Assembly: GCF_032854445.1 (NCBI RefSeq)
Contig: NC_088300.1
Span: 52,552,984-52,616,983 of the forward strand
Source of the DNA: Liolophura sinensis
Taxonomy: Eukaryota; Mollusca; Polyplacophora; Chitonida; Chitonidae
Reading direction: 5' to 3'
DNA: 64,000 nt
The notes under the pieces are model-generated. The model saw only the letters and a program-made list of their open reading frames with translations. It had not been told where the DNA came from and made no database searches. The translations under genes and the position numbers were made by a program. The stretch's first letter is position 1. Every line of letters begins with the position of its first letter. Below, piece after piece: positions 1-12,475 of this stretch.

Positions 1-931
1 CTTCGGAGAACGTACGAAAATGTTTCATTCAGTGATTACTTCTCCGTGTTTGGAATTTGTGTATTGTCCTTATATATGTCTTATAGTACACATTATTCAT
101 TCAGGCTGTTTTAATTCTAGCAATATTACGCCCACTGATTTATTTGATTCATTAACGTCACACTGTAGAGTTTTTCACTTGAACAATAACTGTGATTTTT
201 ATTTATGAAAGAAACTGGAGTGCCTTTGTTTAAACTACCGATCCCTGCAGGTTACTGATGAACTTTCCCACGGGTACTTTCGTCGTCATATGACTGAAAA
301 ATTGTTGAGTACGACGTTAAACCCCAATCATTCATTCACCCCCACAGGTACTACAAAGACTGGCTGACCATATTGCATGTTGAAACGAACGTAAGACTCA
401 GACTGCGAGAGTCATTCATGGTTGAGTGGTGAAAAATTAAACTCCACATTGATCGGGGCAATCTGTTGTAGCTTTCTAAAAAAGGATCTTGCATAAAATA
501 CAGCACTATTTGAGGATTTATCCTCAACGTCAAACGTACGTCATATATATGTTGTACAATTTCAATCTTGGCGTCCCAACAGACATTCGTATACCAATAA
601 TCAAATATAATGCACATTTCAGTTTACTTATCACAAGACTATTTTGTAAACCAACGTCCAAACAAGCCGTCAAAAAATCTGAAAGTATATGTAAATTTAG
701 AAATTACGAAGGAGGCATTTAAAGGATAATCCAACGGTTTTCAAGGCGCAAGGAATGTTCTAGACGTATACATTTTAATCGGTGTTTCAGTCCCGGGCAT
801 AATACTATATAGTTTTTACGTTTCGGTAATCAAAAAATTTGTATCTCAGTTTGATAGATACTCTTCAATTACCCAAGGTGTCGACTGTATTCAGTACAAT
901 GAAGAGACGGTCCCTAAACCGAGATGTCTAA

Positions 932-975
<44 letters not shown>

Positions 976-2490
976 AATAAAAGGCTTATTGCCGTGCATT
1001 TCTAAACCTGAAAAAGTTAAACTTCTCTGTGGTGTCAAAGCTAAACTGTGGTTTCCCTGTACACGGCCGTATTTGGCCTTTCAAAAGTTAGACACCTCAG
1101 TATGTAGTGCCGTATCAAAGCCCGGAAAAGTCAGTCTGATGCCATGTTAGGTGTGCACGAAAACTCCTTTGCGATGCCGTATCAGAACATGAAAAATAAA
1201 GTAAACATCTGCTTTGTGTAAAATCAGAACTTGGGACAGTTAAACCGATCTGATATCTTTTCTAATTGTTTCGATATTTTAGACATTTTACGTACAAAAT
1301 TTAAATGTGGTGGAGAACGAACGAACCCTTTTGAACTACTCGTAAGGCCTTGACAGGTTTGAATTAAATTAAACGTGTATACTTATGAAACATGCTATAC
1401 ATCAATCTTCATGTTAAGATTTTGAGCCTCATATGGGGTGATCAGTATTCAGATGCTATCAAGACTTCCTTGAAATAAAGTTAAAATGATCACAGTTGTT
1501 TCCGATGTTTTTACCTGAATAATGAACAACTTAAAACAGAAGTCTGGAGGACGGAACAAACATGAACTCGTCCAGTATTACACAAATGCTACCGCTATGT
1601 TAGTCCGTCATTTCTTATCTATACTCAACACAAGGCCGATTGTTTTTCTACATATAGACATACAATGGAGATGAAACCCAGTTCGAGCATATGTTTACTC
1701 TTCGTGGTTGCTAGAGAGAAGATTGATATCAAAGCTATGTAAGTATTATGGTCAGAATGTACGTAACGTTTACGTATTCGGCGAAGTGTGTATCGATGGC
1801 TTCTATACGAACACATGATACGTGGTTACCATACACGCTTAGCCTATGTTGGTTAAGTTGCTCTATACTGATATATGTATTACACTCTCCCAGAAGCCAG
1901 ACAAGTATATCAACCTAGACGTGGTTATTGATATGCTAGATACGCTGACTGACCGGCAAGGAGGACCAACCACAAGCGAGGAAGTGAAGCCTTCACCAGA
2001 CCTGGCCACGCCCACTGTATTAGCGAACACACTCAGATCTTGTATTGTCATACCGCTTGTGTGTACACATAAGTAGCGGCGGGTGGGGTTTCCATTGGGA
2101 TTACACACACATAGAGGACTTAGGAGAAAAAAAGAGCGATAAAGCTGATTTGAATAAAAGTAGCTCAACCACAAAGTTGTCTGTAAAGAGAAACAAAATT
2201 CTTTGACTTGTGAACCGAGGGGGTAAACAAGGTAATTCAGTACAGGACTTCTTAAAAAATAAGAATAGATTGTTAGTGGATCTGTTCACTCGATTCATAG
2301 CAAAATCTACAGTGTGTATATGTTCTTATCACGTGCTCATGTTTTTTTTCAAAATTTTTATCTATTTTATAACGAATGTTTTCGGAGAGTTCATGGAATA
2401 TTCAGTTCTTGACTTAATTAATAATCTGTGGTATATTATGAAAAACAAATTGTAGTGTGAGACACGACCTATTAGTACAGTGCATATTTC
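1..2490. other. Non-coding stretch, no gene seen
   Basis: No open frame here has convincing coding character; the short frames on both strands overlap one another and have AT-rich, low-complexity composition. The only clear structure is the AT microsatellite near 934-975, listed separately. The frame at 1846-2076 is the least poor but has no recognisable motif or splice context. Confidence 0.5.
934..975. repeat. (AT)n microsatellite
   Basis: An alternating AT/TA tract of about 40 bases, interrupted once by a TTT step and followed by A-rich sequence. It is one of five dinucleotide or tetranucleotide tracts in the window. Confidence 0.9.
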
Positions 2491-2852
2491 TGAGTCACCA
2501 GACAGTTCCATATCTCAGTCACCAGACAGTTCCATATTTCTCAGTCACCAGACAGTTCCATATCTCTGAGTTACCAGACAGTTCAATATCTCTGAGTCAC
2601 CAGACAGCTTCATATCCCTGAGACAGCAAGGAAGCAGTTCCATATTCATTGTCAGCGAGCAGTTCCATATTCATTGTCAGCGAGCAGTTCCATATTCATG
2701 AGTCAACAGACAGTTCCATATTCATGAGTCAACAGACAGTTCCATATTCATGAGTCAACAGACAGTTCCATATTTCAGACTCAGCGACCAGTGCCAAATT
2801 CCTGAGTCTGCAAACAATTCTGTATTCATGAATCCTCAAGCAGTTCCAACAG
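2491..2852. repeat. Minisatellite, 24-28 bp unit
   Basis: About 13 tandem units share the core cagttccatat, each preceded by a variable spacer. Three subtypes follow one another: units with caccagacag (2491-2625), units with cagcgagcag (about 2650-2695), and units with caacagacag (about 2700-2780). The last units, to about 2852, are degraded. The block-wise order of variants suggests successive local amplifications. Open frames read through it are artefacts of the repeat. Confidence 0.9.
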
Positions 2853-5410
2853 TCTCGCTTGTTGCAACAATAAGATTTCCAACAACCATGCATGCAGATA
2901 CATGATAAATTTATGATAATCCGTGCATCTGCAAGACACAAAGATATAAAATCCTTTTTTTTGTCTATGTAATATAGATGCAAAATACAGACTAAGTATA
3001 TTTTCAAACTTGAAAAAAAATATCTGTTAAAAATTAGTTTAAAAATTTTAAATTCCTATAACAAACCTGTCTGCATACTGTATCGATTTCAAGATTTCAA
3101 GCGCCTATTACACGCATTAATCCTAACTGGCTTCTAATGACGAACGTTTCTACGTATATACTGCCATCCGCACACGTTATTATATATTTTATAATATGGT
3201 TTAACAATTTGACCAGCGTTTTAGGTACAATAGGTTCAAGCCCGGATAGATACGTGACAGACCTTCTGCATGCATGACATAATGTTGTGTCTGTGCATGT
3301 AGTTGCTCATCTTTTTTTAAGGCCAGTTTGTCTTATCCAAACTTAGTATTATATTCATAATACTAACTCTGTTTCGTAATATGTACTTTAAATATTCTTT
3401 TAAGTTCTTTATGTGTCGAGATTCATATAGCAGAATCATACACAGGCCCTGGCAGAATTGTATATGTGTTGTCACGAGTAATAAGTTACTGTTGTTCCGT
3501 GGTGAGGATCATCTTCAGTTAACCGGGTGCATTAGAAAGAGGAGGTTGAGGTCGAGAGGAGACAATAGTGAAAGCTCAGCCCAGGAGACGAGGAGTGATC
3601 CCAGTTGTTGATTTTATTACACGTCCACTGCTCTTCCATCATCTAGATTCTATATGGAAAACAGAGTTCATTACCAATCCTTGTAGTCCCTCTTCCAATT
3701 ATTCGGCCTTTAAAGAGCAGCCAGTACAATTCGTTTTGACAAGCCCTTGTCAATCATGTCATCCGAAAATGAGCCTGGATGAATTAGAAGACGGGCAATT
3801 GAATTACGCACATGATCGTCCGACGAGCTGCCATCAGGCTTATTGGTCGGCTCGTTTAAACAGATCCTGGTTTAGGAATTAAGTGTAATTCTGGAGGTGT
3901 GAACGCGCTCCCTGGTGGTATGGAGAAAATCGATCGGCCGTTTTCAGCAACGATGGCAGTTTTAGACAAATGTCTGCCCAGGAAAACTAATGGGGACAAA
4001 GCTATATCTAGAACGCTGCGTCCCAGTTTTTGGGGAAACTTCTCATAATATGTCATAATGGAAATACTTTTGCCATCGTCAAATGTTTACTGTTTGGATT
4101 ATATAATTGCATACCAAGCCCACACTTAACATCTATAAACCATGACCTTAACTGTTCAATTAGTATTATATAGAAATCAGTATTACTATCCATATACCGA
4201 CAGAATCTTTCTGATAATTAGAATGTCCCATAAGCGAAATATTCCAACAAAAACGTTCAAGTTTGACTGAATTTTATACATAGTTATTTAACATAGGTTT
4301 TTTTTTCTTGTTTTTTTTTGGTGGGGAAGGGGGGAAATAAAGTTAACAACAATATTCACATATGATTCAACTATACACAATGACTCTACTTCATTATTAT
4401 GTTGGGGGAGGGGATAGGTATAATACACATATATTCCCTCTCTCTGTCATAACCTCGCCAGTGCACGTCTCTCACGCACTAACCATCCATACAATCCGGG
4501 CCTCGGGCATTTACTAGCAAGAACAACCTTGTCTAACATGAGCGAAATGGAAACTGCCGTTTATCCAATCAGGGATTTTTGAGACTTGTTGAGGCTAGAG
4601 TGGAGGTAATGTACGCGTGTTCACTTAAGGCAAATTGGACGGCATGCTAGACAGACTTTTACGAGCCATCAATGCGACATGCAGATCTGAGCAAAGTGCG
4701 AAAACGGACGATCAGCCGATTCTCCCCAGCTCGACGGCTTTAAAATATTCATACGCCTGTCAATGTTAGACTTCAATTTCTCATCTTGATCATTTTAGTC
4801 CTGGTGAGGAAAATGCAGATATAAGACAGGCTGGAAATCGTGCTTGGCAATAAAATACGCCCCAGGAAGCGTGGGGCATACTGCGGGCTCGTTGCTCAAA
4901 AATACTGATCCACAAGATTTTGTAAATTATGTATAAATTTGGTAATTCTTAAATAAATTAAATAATAATTTGCGAATATATATATATTTTAGTTTTCAGT
5001 AAGTTTTCAATATAAAATTTCAGCGGACAAAAAGGAGTATATTTTGGCAGACTGATAAATTACATACATTTTTGCATCAATTTATGAAAGGTCTGGAGGA
5101 ATTTTAGAAGGCTTGCAGACATTAATAGCACTTGTATATAACAAAAACGCGAGATCGGGTATGCATTCATGAAAGAAGGTGAAAAGAAATTGTAAACTGC
5201 TAAATATTTATGGAAAAATAAAATGTGAGTTGCACTTTTTCGGTATGAATTCAAATAAATTTTTTAAAATCTATAACTGTAAATAATTACAAAGAATCAC
5301 AAAAACAATGATTACATTTAAATAGTCGTATGATGAAATCATTGGTAAATGTATATTTTAGTTTACTTCTTCAGATGTTTATAAAAGATTAATGCGTCGG
5401 TAAGGAAATA
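2853..5410. other. Non-coding stretch, no supported gene
   Basis: No gene is supported. The frames around 3381-3882 lie in slightly GC-richer DNA but overlap each other and show no motif. The section 4280-4340 holds poly-T and poly-G runs. An AT-rich section with short homopolymers runs from about 4920 to 5400. Confidence 0.45.
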
Positions 5411-5656
5411 TATTTATTTATTCATTTCGTTGGTGTTTTACGACGTACTCAAGAATATTTCACTTATACGACGGTGACAAGCATTACGGTGGGCGGAAAC
5501 CGGGCAGACCCAGTGGAAATCAACGACCATCCTCAGGTTGCTGGAAGACCTTCCTACGTACGGAGAGGAAGCCAGCGTGAGTTGGACTTGAGCTCACAAT
5601 GGTGAGAGGCTCCTGGGTCATTACGATGCGCTAGCGCGCTAACCAACCGAGCCATG
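5411..5656 (-). mobile_element. tRNA-derived SINE, family S1, near full length
   Basis: Read on the minus strand, this has a tRNA-like head ending near 5656 (gctcggttggttagcgcgct, an A-box-like stretch). A middle section carries ctgagctcaagtcc-like B-box sequence. The conserved tail includes gtgaaatattcttgagta and an A/T-rich simple tail at 5411-5425. It belongs to the most abundant family in the window. Internal small deletions indicate an old copy. Confidence 0.85.
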
Positions 5657-6171
5657 GTTACATGTTATATTAACTAAAGATCATGCAATGTGTTGGCAAA
5701 CTATACACAAATGGCACACATGCCACTCATTTGCTCTAATCGTTTCTATTGGCTGAAACTTTTGTGTCATTGTCATGAAATATTGTTGTAAAGAGGCTTA
5801 TTTGGTGACCAGGCAAAATAGTTGATTCGCAAGCTGCAATGAGCGTGCTAACAATCGACGAATGAAAATTGTCTCCAGTCGTTGTTGCGGGACTAACTCG
5901 GTGATTTTCTGAGTGCAGGTGTGTTTGCCGCGCCTGCGTGTGGCCGCCTGCCGTGACTAGGAGACGCCACTCGTTGTCAAAATAGCAGCGAGTTAGCCCA
6001 AAACACCCGTATTTACCGCCAATGATATATCTACTTAGGGGTGTAAATTAAAAAGCCCACTCTCCCGAACTTGGACTAGCTTTCGACGGGGACTATTATC
6101 CCTGAGCATTAGAATCAATTAGCTCTGTAGTGGAGGCAATGGTGAATGGAAAGGGTGAGGGCTGGCTGTGA

Positions 6172-6450
6172 TCGGATGTCCTCGTCTCGGGTTACCCGGT
6201 ACGGACATCACGCCGGGAAGAGGTCGGATCGCCTGTTACTGTCAACATTCCCTGTAACACCACTGCCTGCACCCGGTTCACAACCGGGACTCCCATAAAC
6301 CACAGCAACCTGTCAGACTGCATCCCCGTCATTGGCCCACAGGTCACAGCCCGAGATCTGAAACAAGGACGGGTGAAATGTGAGGAAACAGCTACTCCAG
6401 GGGGCGTGTTTCGTTTCACTCTATACGCCTACTTCTTTGCATGCATGTAA
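6172..6450 (+). CDS. Candidate exon, unknown product
   Basis: This frame stays open for 92 codons after a TGA at 6169 and ends with TAA at 6448-6450. It covers a locally GC-rich island in AT-rich DNA, with C or G at most third positions. There is no in-frame ATG before the very end, so if real it is an internal or terminal exon. The conceptual peptide contains several cysteines, potential N-glycosylation sites (CNTTAC, NHSNLSD) and the stretch VGSPVTVNIPC, which would suit an extracellular protein. I do not recognise a family. No strong acceptor with a pyrimidine tract is visible just upstream, which weakens the case. Overlapping minus-strand frames are less convincing. Confidence 0.25.
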   Translation, partial: SDVLVSGYPVRTSRREEVGSPVTVNIPCNTTACTRFTTGTPINHSNLSDCIPVIGPQVTARDLKQGRVKCEETATPGGVFRFTLYAYFFACM

Positions 6451-7137
6451 CAGAACCATTCCAAACCTAGACTGTGCAATCATTGATGCTAACGAGTCAT
6501 GTAATCTTTTGGAAAATCAGCGCAGAAAAGTGGATCTCAAAAATCGTTTATTTATTTGCTTATTTATGTTTGTATTATGTGTTATTTTTGTAAAAGTTAT
6601 TCACTTTTTTCATTTTTGTTGTCACGCTTAACACTTTGAAGAACAATAGAATTGACTTGAATTAAACGCTGTAATTCACAGCTTGGCTTGGAAAGTGTCT
6701 GTTTGAGTTTCTGGTTTCCCCTGAGCATGGCATCAAGTTGGAAGTAGTTTCCCAAGTAGTTTCCTCGATAGCGTTATGAATGTTCCCAGGAGAACTGTTC
6801 ACTAAGAAAGTGTTAACAAAATCACATTCCATGAATTTGTCCCAAAAAGATCTGTACACAAGGAGCCATAAAACAGAAAAAAACTGATAACTAACACAAT
6901 GTGTTGCTTTTGGATATATTGATATACGGGTCGGAAGGTAACGTGAACCTTACGTGTGAGAAACATTTTGTGGTGATTCCGGAAGCGCATTTCTGAAATT
7001 AGTAAAGCTCCGTCGAGCAAATGGTCCTCAATTAAATGAGTCAATTCCAAGACACAAAACTCATATACATGTACTATAACATAAAAGATTCTTACAGTAC
7101 ACAGTTTATATTATAAGTAAAATACTGAATAGTGGAT

Positions 7138-7200
7138 TCACCGTCGTATAAGTGAAATATTCTTGAGTATGGCGTAAAACATCAATCAAGTAAATAAATG
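7138..7200 (+). mobile_element. SINE S1 tail fragment
   Basis: The S1 tail is recognisable as the motif gtcgtataagtgaaatattc, followed by cttgagtatggcgtaaaac and a short aataaat-type tail. The tRNA-like head and the middle are absent, as expected of a 5'-truncated insertion. Confidence 0.85.
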
Positions 7201-7276
7201 TAAACTCATTTGTTTTTTTTTCCTTTATTATGACAAAATTATCAGTTTATGCGTGCTCTTAAAACATACTGTTATG

Positions 7277-7509
7277 TCACAGAGGAATACGATGTGTTCT
7301 ACTGTCATTTTGTATCTTCTGTGTAGCTCGTCCTCGATGCTCCCATTGACCTTCGTAGAACGGTATATACTGTGCAATCGGCGGTCGCTGCGTATCGTCT
7401 CCAAGTACCCATGCAAATTCAGGTTCGCTCGTTTCGTCCAGAAACTTGAGTTTGCTCAACCCAGAAACCTGACAGCCGCCGTAAAATGTCTTGATCAATC
7501 GGCGTTCAA
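7277..7509 (-). CDS. Candidate terminal exon, unknown product
   Basis: On the minus strand a good 3' splice site (a long T-rich tract ending in ttattaaag) lies immediately before position 7509. The frame that follows stays open for about 76 codons to a stop at 7277-7279. The peptide begins around ERRLIKTFYGGCQVSG and includes EFAWVLGDDTQRPPIAQY, a plausible globular sequence with coding-like base composition. A second minus-strand frame over 7228-7416 also looks fairly protein-like, so the true frame is not certain. No family is recognised, and no upstream partner exon was identified. Confidence 0.25.
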
Positions 7510-8078
7510 CTTTAATAAAACAAAAAAAGAATCACATATACTATAACTATTGTTATTCCATTTGGCGGTTTTGGCTTGTTTCTATATCCGTGCATGGCAA
7601 CTGGTTATACATGGAAAAGATAACAGCATATAGTAACTGTCATATCAGACATATCAGTCGTTGAAAACTAGCCCAGCTACTTTATATAGGAGGGCAGAAA
7701 TGTCTCGTTCCCATGGCAAATAAAACAGATTTTGACATTAAGTTGTGTACAAGTATATAAGGCCCACACCAGTCTTTACATCAGAGCTTGTCTAGCTGTT
7801 GAACCCAGTTGTACTCGGTGCATTTATCACATATCAAAATGTCTAACCACATATGATATTATCGAAAAATCTGCCTGCTGGCTTTGATGTTTGCCACAGT
7901 AGGACGTCGTTAGCACAGCAGAAGTACATACTTCGTAGTTTGGTATGAAGGCGAAGACGCGAAAGTCCTTCACAGTTTCTCATCTAGCAGTTAGCCCAAG
8001 GCACGGCTGAATTAAACGATGGTGGCATATACCGTCATAAGTTGACGGGGACAACAAGTGCTTAGCTTATGAAATGGG

Positions 8079-8101
8079 TGGTGGGGGGGGGGGGGGAGGG
8101 G
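8079..8101. repeat. Poly-G tract
   Basis: A run of G residues interrupted by single T and A bases. Similar G runs occur at about 33799-33812 and 58400-58420. They are potential quadruplex-forming or assembly-error-prone spots. Confidence 0.8.
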
Positions 8102-8699
8102 AATTCGTCTCACAAGATCAGTGTAAGTGTACAGTGTGTATAGTATAAACATACTGCTGATTACGTGGGTCATATCAGGTGAGGGTGGGTCGGGTTAATT
8201 TACTGTACTGACTGTGCATGGTGTTTATTGTCGCCTCCATCACAGGAATAGCTCCCTGCGCTCGGTGCCATGGTTATCAAGCTATAACCAACCAAGACTT
8301 GATTGATCTCTGTCATAAATGAGTTTTATATACAGATTTAATACCTAAGATACTCATATATGGGGGCTGTAAATGTATCATATTGATATGATTTGAGTAC
8401 ATAAAACATTGATATGTCAGAATAAGCAAAAAAGGCTTAGTATCAGTACAAGTTGACAAGCATTGTTAATGCTAATTATTCACTTAGTAGCAACAAACCG
8501 AAAGTTCCTGCACATGGCGTATAAACATGCAGCTTCTGTCGCATTTCTTCTATCCCGTATGGTCTGTGACAATTCCAATCTCATGACAAGTTATTACTAC
8601 AAAAACTACTGTTTTAGTGTTTTGGGATACTTCACCAAGCGTATTCAGTTTAAGTTTCTTAATATTAATAATAATAATCTTAATTTTTTTTTATAATAA

Positions 8700-8880
8700 A
8701 GAATTACAGCTCAGAACCAGAGCACGACGACAGTGTGGTGATAAGTGGCAAATAGTCATATATGTAATCGGTCAAACACGTCCCTTGTCAGTTTATCGCC
8801 GTTAGGTATTTAAAATAATAATTGTTTAGGTAACTGCCTAAAAAAACACAAATTACACGCCTATACCTCTTACAATGAGT
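8700..8880 (-). repeat. Interspersed repeat R1, degraded copy
   Basis: Read on the minus strand it contains the R1 core: an acgtgttt/accgattac segment, then atttgccacttatcacca and cactgtcgtcgtgctctggtt. Upstream is the ggcgtgtaa segment found in other R1 copies. The family is unidentified; compare 10340-10560, 11890-12490 and 60240-61270. Confidence 0.6.
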
Positions 8881-8911
8881 ATACTTCCAGAGAGATCGTA
8901 TATTGGCGCTC

Positions 8912-8985
8912 TATTTCAAATTCCGCTTAACCTTGCATGGTGAATGAGAAGGATATGCATCATGTTGAAATAAATCGCCATATTC
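8912..8985 (+). mobile_element. Fragment of Naiad-like Penelope 3' non-coding region
   Basis: The order of short blocks (aattccgcttaacc, then catcatgttgaa, then taaatcgccatattcttatg) matches the 3' non-coding sequence seen at 35800-35870 and, more diverged, at 15845-15920 and 17240-17320. It is short and degraded. Confidence 0.5.
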
Positions 8986-9289
8986 TTATGATTAACGATA
9001 ATTTAGAAACTAGAATGATACCCTGGATTTGGATACTGATTAGATTTATGTAGAACATAAAGCATATTAAGCGTCCTTTTGGTATATCAATGAGAACTGT
9101 TGACGTCCTTCTTTGCATGACGCCATATTAAAATCTTACTGTAGATGCTTTCTTACATATCTATGGTGATTTATTTTCGTTGTTTTCGAAATTGATCTTG
9201 CAATTACTGACCGGGAGCATCCACTTTGGTAGATGATTTGAAAATTTATGAACGCATGTTATTAAACATATGTATTTCAACTGATACAA

Positions 9290-9482
9290 TCGGGGGTTAA
9301 CACGCCAGCAGGTCGCTGTGAGTTCAAGTCCAGCTCATGTTGGCTTCCTCTCCGGTCGCACATGGGAAGATCTTTCCAGTAACCTGCGGATGGTCGTGGC
9401 CTTTTCTCGGGCCCTGCCCGGTTCCTCCTACCTTCCATTCTTGAGTAAGGCCTAAAACACCAATCAAATAAATGAATAAATC
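9290..9482 (+). mobile_element. SINE S1, partly deleted
   Basis: The B-box-like stretch gtgagttcaagtccagctca is intact at about 9318-9340, followed by the conserved middle (cctgcggatggtcgtgg) and the end ctaaaacaccaatcaaataa with an A-rich tail. The A-box portion is reduced, and the section between the middle and the tail is shortened. Confidence 0.85.
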
Positions 9483-10339
9483 AACTGAAAATCATTATCA
9501 CACAGTTAAACCTATTTGAAAAGCTAAGAAAATTAATACATGCATATCAAGTTTCAACCAACCATTCGCCAAGCGAATAAATGAGCCAATCGATAAATCA
9601 GACTGTTAGTCAATCATTCTTTCAGTCAATCGAATCAGTCAATCACTCGATCCACTGACGAACTGATGGATCAAATAGTTTTTTTTGTGTTATTTTATGT
9701 AGAAATATTTGCAGATCTTACTGCTTAGGACAGCTGAATATGACAGCGTTGTTGGCCTATATAAAGCTCTGAATTTCTCTGTCCACAAAAGTGTAGGGTA
9801 CTGCATATAGTTAGGTTTTTGTGCCAGTATAGGCGTTAATGCTGCTCATACGACTGGTGTGAAGTCCATCAACGTTATACTGTTACCTTTAGTTTACCAC
9901 CTCCGGATAAGAGCTCCCGTGGGGACCACCGATCAAGGACTCGTAAATCCACGGTCTTTTCAGCGGATCCAGTCAAACATGTAATTTCATCAAGGGCCTC
10001 ACATATCGACGCTTTCTTTGATATTAACAGCAATGGTACATATGTAGTTTTAAGTGACAACAAATTACAAAGTACCCACACACTGTGGGTAATGAATTTC
10101 AGTAAACGTCTAACAAAAACTGCAAGCTGCATGACACCCACTATTGCTCACTTCAAGTATCAAGTTTGTGTGTGAAGTTTAAACTTGGCTTTGATGTGAA
10201 AGTATTCGCGCATTAACAAGAATAAATTACAGGGAATTTGTGCTTTAGAAATGGGCGTGATAAGACGTTCTTATTCATTTGAATGTTAGCGACATCCAAT
10301 ACGTTATAATCACGTGGACCAACCATATAACATTGGTTC
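9483..10339. other. Non-coding stretch, nothing recognised
   Basis: No gene or known repeat is recognised. A small cluster of tcaatc/gtcaatc direct repeats lies at about 9575-9650. Confidence 0.5.
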
Positions 10340-10560
10340 CTATGTGTAGTTGAGTCGGCCATGCTATATATGCTAATATTGACACCGGGATATCAATATA
10401 ATTAAAGACATACAGCACAGAGAGTAAGATTAGAGCAGCAACGACAGTGTGATAGTTGACAAATGGTCGCACGTAACCGGTGAAATACGGCCCCTTGTTA
10501 AATTACCCCAGTGTTTTATTCTAACTGTTCATGTAAATGCATAAATAATAGCAATTTACA
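10340..10560 (-). repeat. Interspersed repeat R1, good copy
   Basis: On the minus strand it reads gcatttacatgaacagttag, then aataaaac, a short gap, then tttcaccggttacgtgcgac. Next come ccatttgtcaactatcacac and tgtcgttgctgctctaatct. The same ordered blocks occur at 12320-12480, 20170-20350, 60240-61270 and elsewhere. No coding frame or RNA polymerase III promoter is evident, so the class is unknown. Confidence 0.7.
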
Positions 10561-11889
10561 CGCACCCCTAGCAACATGGCAGAAGCAGAACTAGGTAAAA
10601 AATCTGCAGTAATGTTAATTGCAGTTTATAACACGTCACTGGTCTAGAATTACTGAAAATGCTGTCTTGTCATTACATTTAACATGCAATGATATTAAAA
10701 CAATGCAAAAAGACCAGGGCCCGTATTTATCAAGCTTCTTAAAAGATAAGTCATAAATTGAAATCCTTAAAAGGCCAAACAGAGAACAGGAAAACTGAGA
10801 ACTCAAAAAACCATGCACAGCCTTGCACACATGTACATACCCCGTGTACACTGTTGCCCTATGGTATATATACAATGTCTAATTTTCAACAAAGATCGAG
10901 TTTCAGTTAACTATCTGTAATAAATTGTGGCTATTTTCACCCAAATTAGCTTTGGGTCGACAATTTAGTAGAAAGGTGAGCATGCAACCTGTCTCAAATG
11001 TACCATACCTGAGCTATATAGAATTATTGACAAGCCAACATACCCTTTACGATTCAAGTAGAAAAGACCAAAGGGCATCACAGCGAGTAGACCGTAAGCG
11101 CATAGAATTGGGATCAGTATGTCATTGTCGATGGGTTAATCTCAGAGATATATGGGTAACATGGGTGTCTTTTGACCTAACAGCCTTTTACGGTACTGCG
11201 GCTCTCTAGGGATCTTGTTACAGACAGAATTACCGCACAATGATTTATATCAGTGGTTCAGCAAGACTTTAATATCATCATGATTGTCCCATATGTGTAT
11301 GAATCGTATACACATGGTAAGGAACATGTTGGCGAAAGCCTCACTGATACTCATTAAATCACACCCATAAGAAAATAATTTTCAAACCTTTAAGAAGACA
11401 GGATGAGTTAAATTATTCTTTCTGTAAGTAAAGGTGTTTTCTGTTAAACTAGAAACACTGTAGATTTGACGTTTTTTTTTTACGTCTGCGTAGGGTTTTG
11501 AGAGAGAAAGTGTTGATCTACAAAAAAGTTGTATACGCCAAAAAGACACAAGTGGTCTTCTACAAAAATGTGCCTGGGCGGCGCTCCATATCAGCGATTT
11601 AACAATTCACACAAAATGTGTGCCCGAAAATTGCCGTTTAGTGCCGTCAAAGTTTAGTGCTCATCTACTGACACATTTTACACCATTCTGATTAATTCAT
11701 TCATCTCATATAGCACCACTTAAGAGTATTTTGTGAAGTTTGATGTCCTTATCAGAAAAAACGTAAAGGTACACAACAAACGGTCTTTGTGGGCTTCTGA
11801 AAGTACATTTTTACACATCAAACTTTAGGAAAAATACAGAATATATATAGTCATGTTCAGGTGAAGCTACACACTGTAAAACGGTGATC
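10561..11889. other. Non-coding stretch, no supported gene
   Basis: The 94-codon frame at 10925-11209 has no motif and no splice context and is not accepted as a gene. A T-run lies at about 11472-11482. Nothing else was recognised. Confidence 0.45.
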
Positions 11890-11957
11890 CCATTGCATTT
11901 TTTAATGTAATTGTATATTAAATGTGATGACAACACCTCGTTTTGAGTAATTCAAGA

Positions 11958-12232
11958 TTTTTTTTTTTTTTTTTTTTTGATTGGTGTTTTACGCCGTACT
12001 CAAGAATATTTCACTTATACGACGGCGGCCAGCATTATGGTGGGTGGAAACCGGGCAGAGCCCGGCGGAAACCCACGACCATCCGCAGATTGCTGGCAGA
12101 CCTTCCCACGTACGGCCGGAGAGGAAGCCAGCATGAGCTGCTCTTGAGCTCACAGCGACCGCATTGGTGAGAGGCTTCTGGGTCACTACGCTGCGCTAGC
12201 GCGCTAACCGACTGAGCCACGGAGCCCCCCCA
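11958..12232 (-). mobile_element. SINE S1, full length with target-site duplication
   Basis: This is the best-preserved S1 copy. On the minus strand it runs from a tRNA-like head (ggctccgtggctcagtcggt) through the B-box region and the middle (gatggtcgtgggtttc) to the tail gtgaaatattcttgagtacg. It ends in a 20-base A tract, which is the T tract at 11958-11978 on the plus strand. The 12-base sequence agtaattcaaga flanks it at 11946-11957 and 12233-12244, a target-site duplication of the kind left by LINE-mediated insertion. Confidence 0.93.
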
Positions 12233-12402
12233 AGTAATTCAAGACCAGTGACGTCCAATATATTGCAATTAACATCACTGCATTTTTGTACATTGCGTGT
12301 ACATTGCTACTATTGATGCATTTACACGAACAGTTAGAATGAAACCCTGATTAAGGTAAAATGCCAAGAGGCCATATGTCACCGGTTACGTGTGACCATT
12401 TT

Positions 12403-12475
12403 TTTACTCTCTATGCTGTTTTCGGGTTTTACTCTCTATGCTGTTTTTAGGTTTTACTCTTTATGCTGTACGTCT
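12403..12475. repeat. Three-copy 25-bp tandem repeat
   Basis: The unit ttttactctctatgctgttt plus about five bases occurs three times. It is an expansion of the R1 core segment that reads ggttttactctccgtgctg in other copies. Confidence 0.8.
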
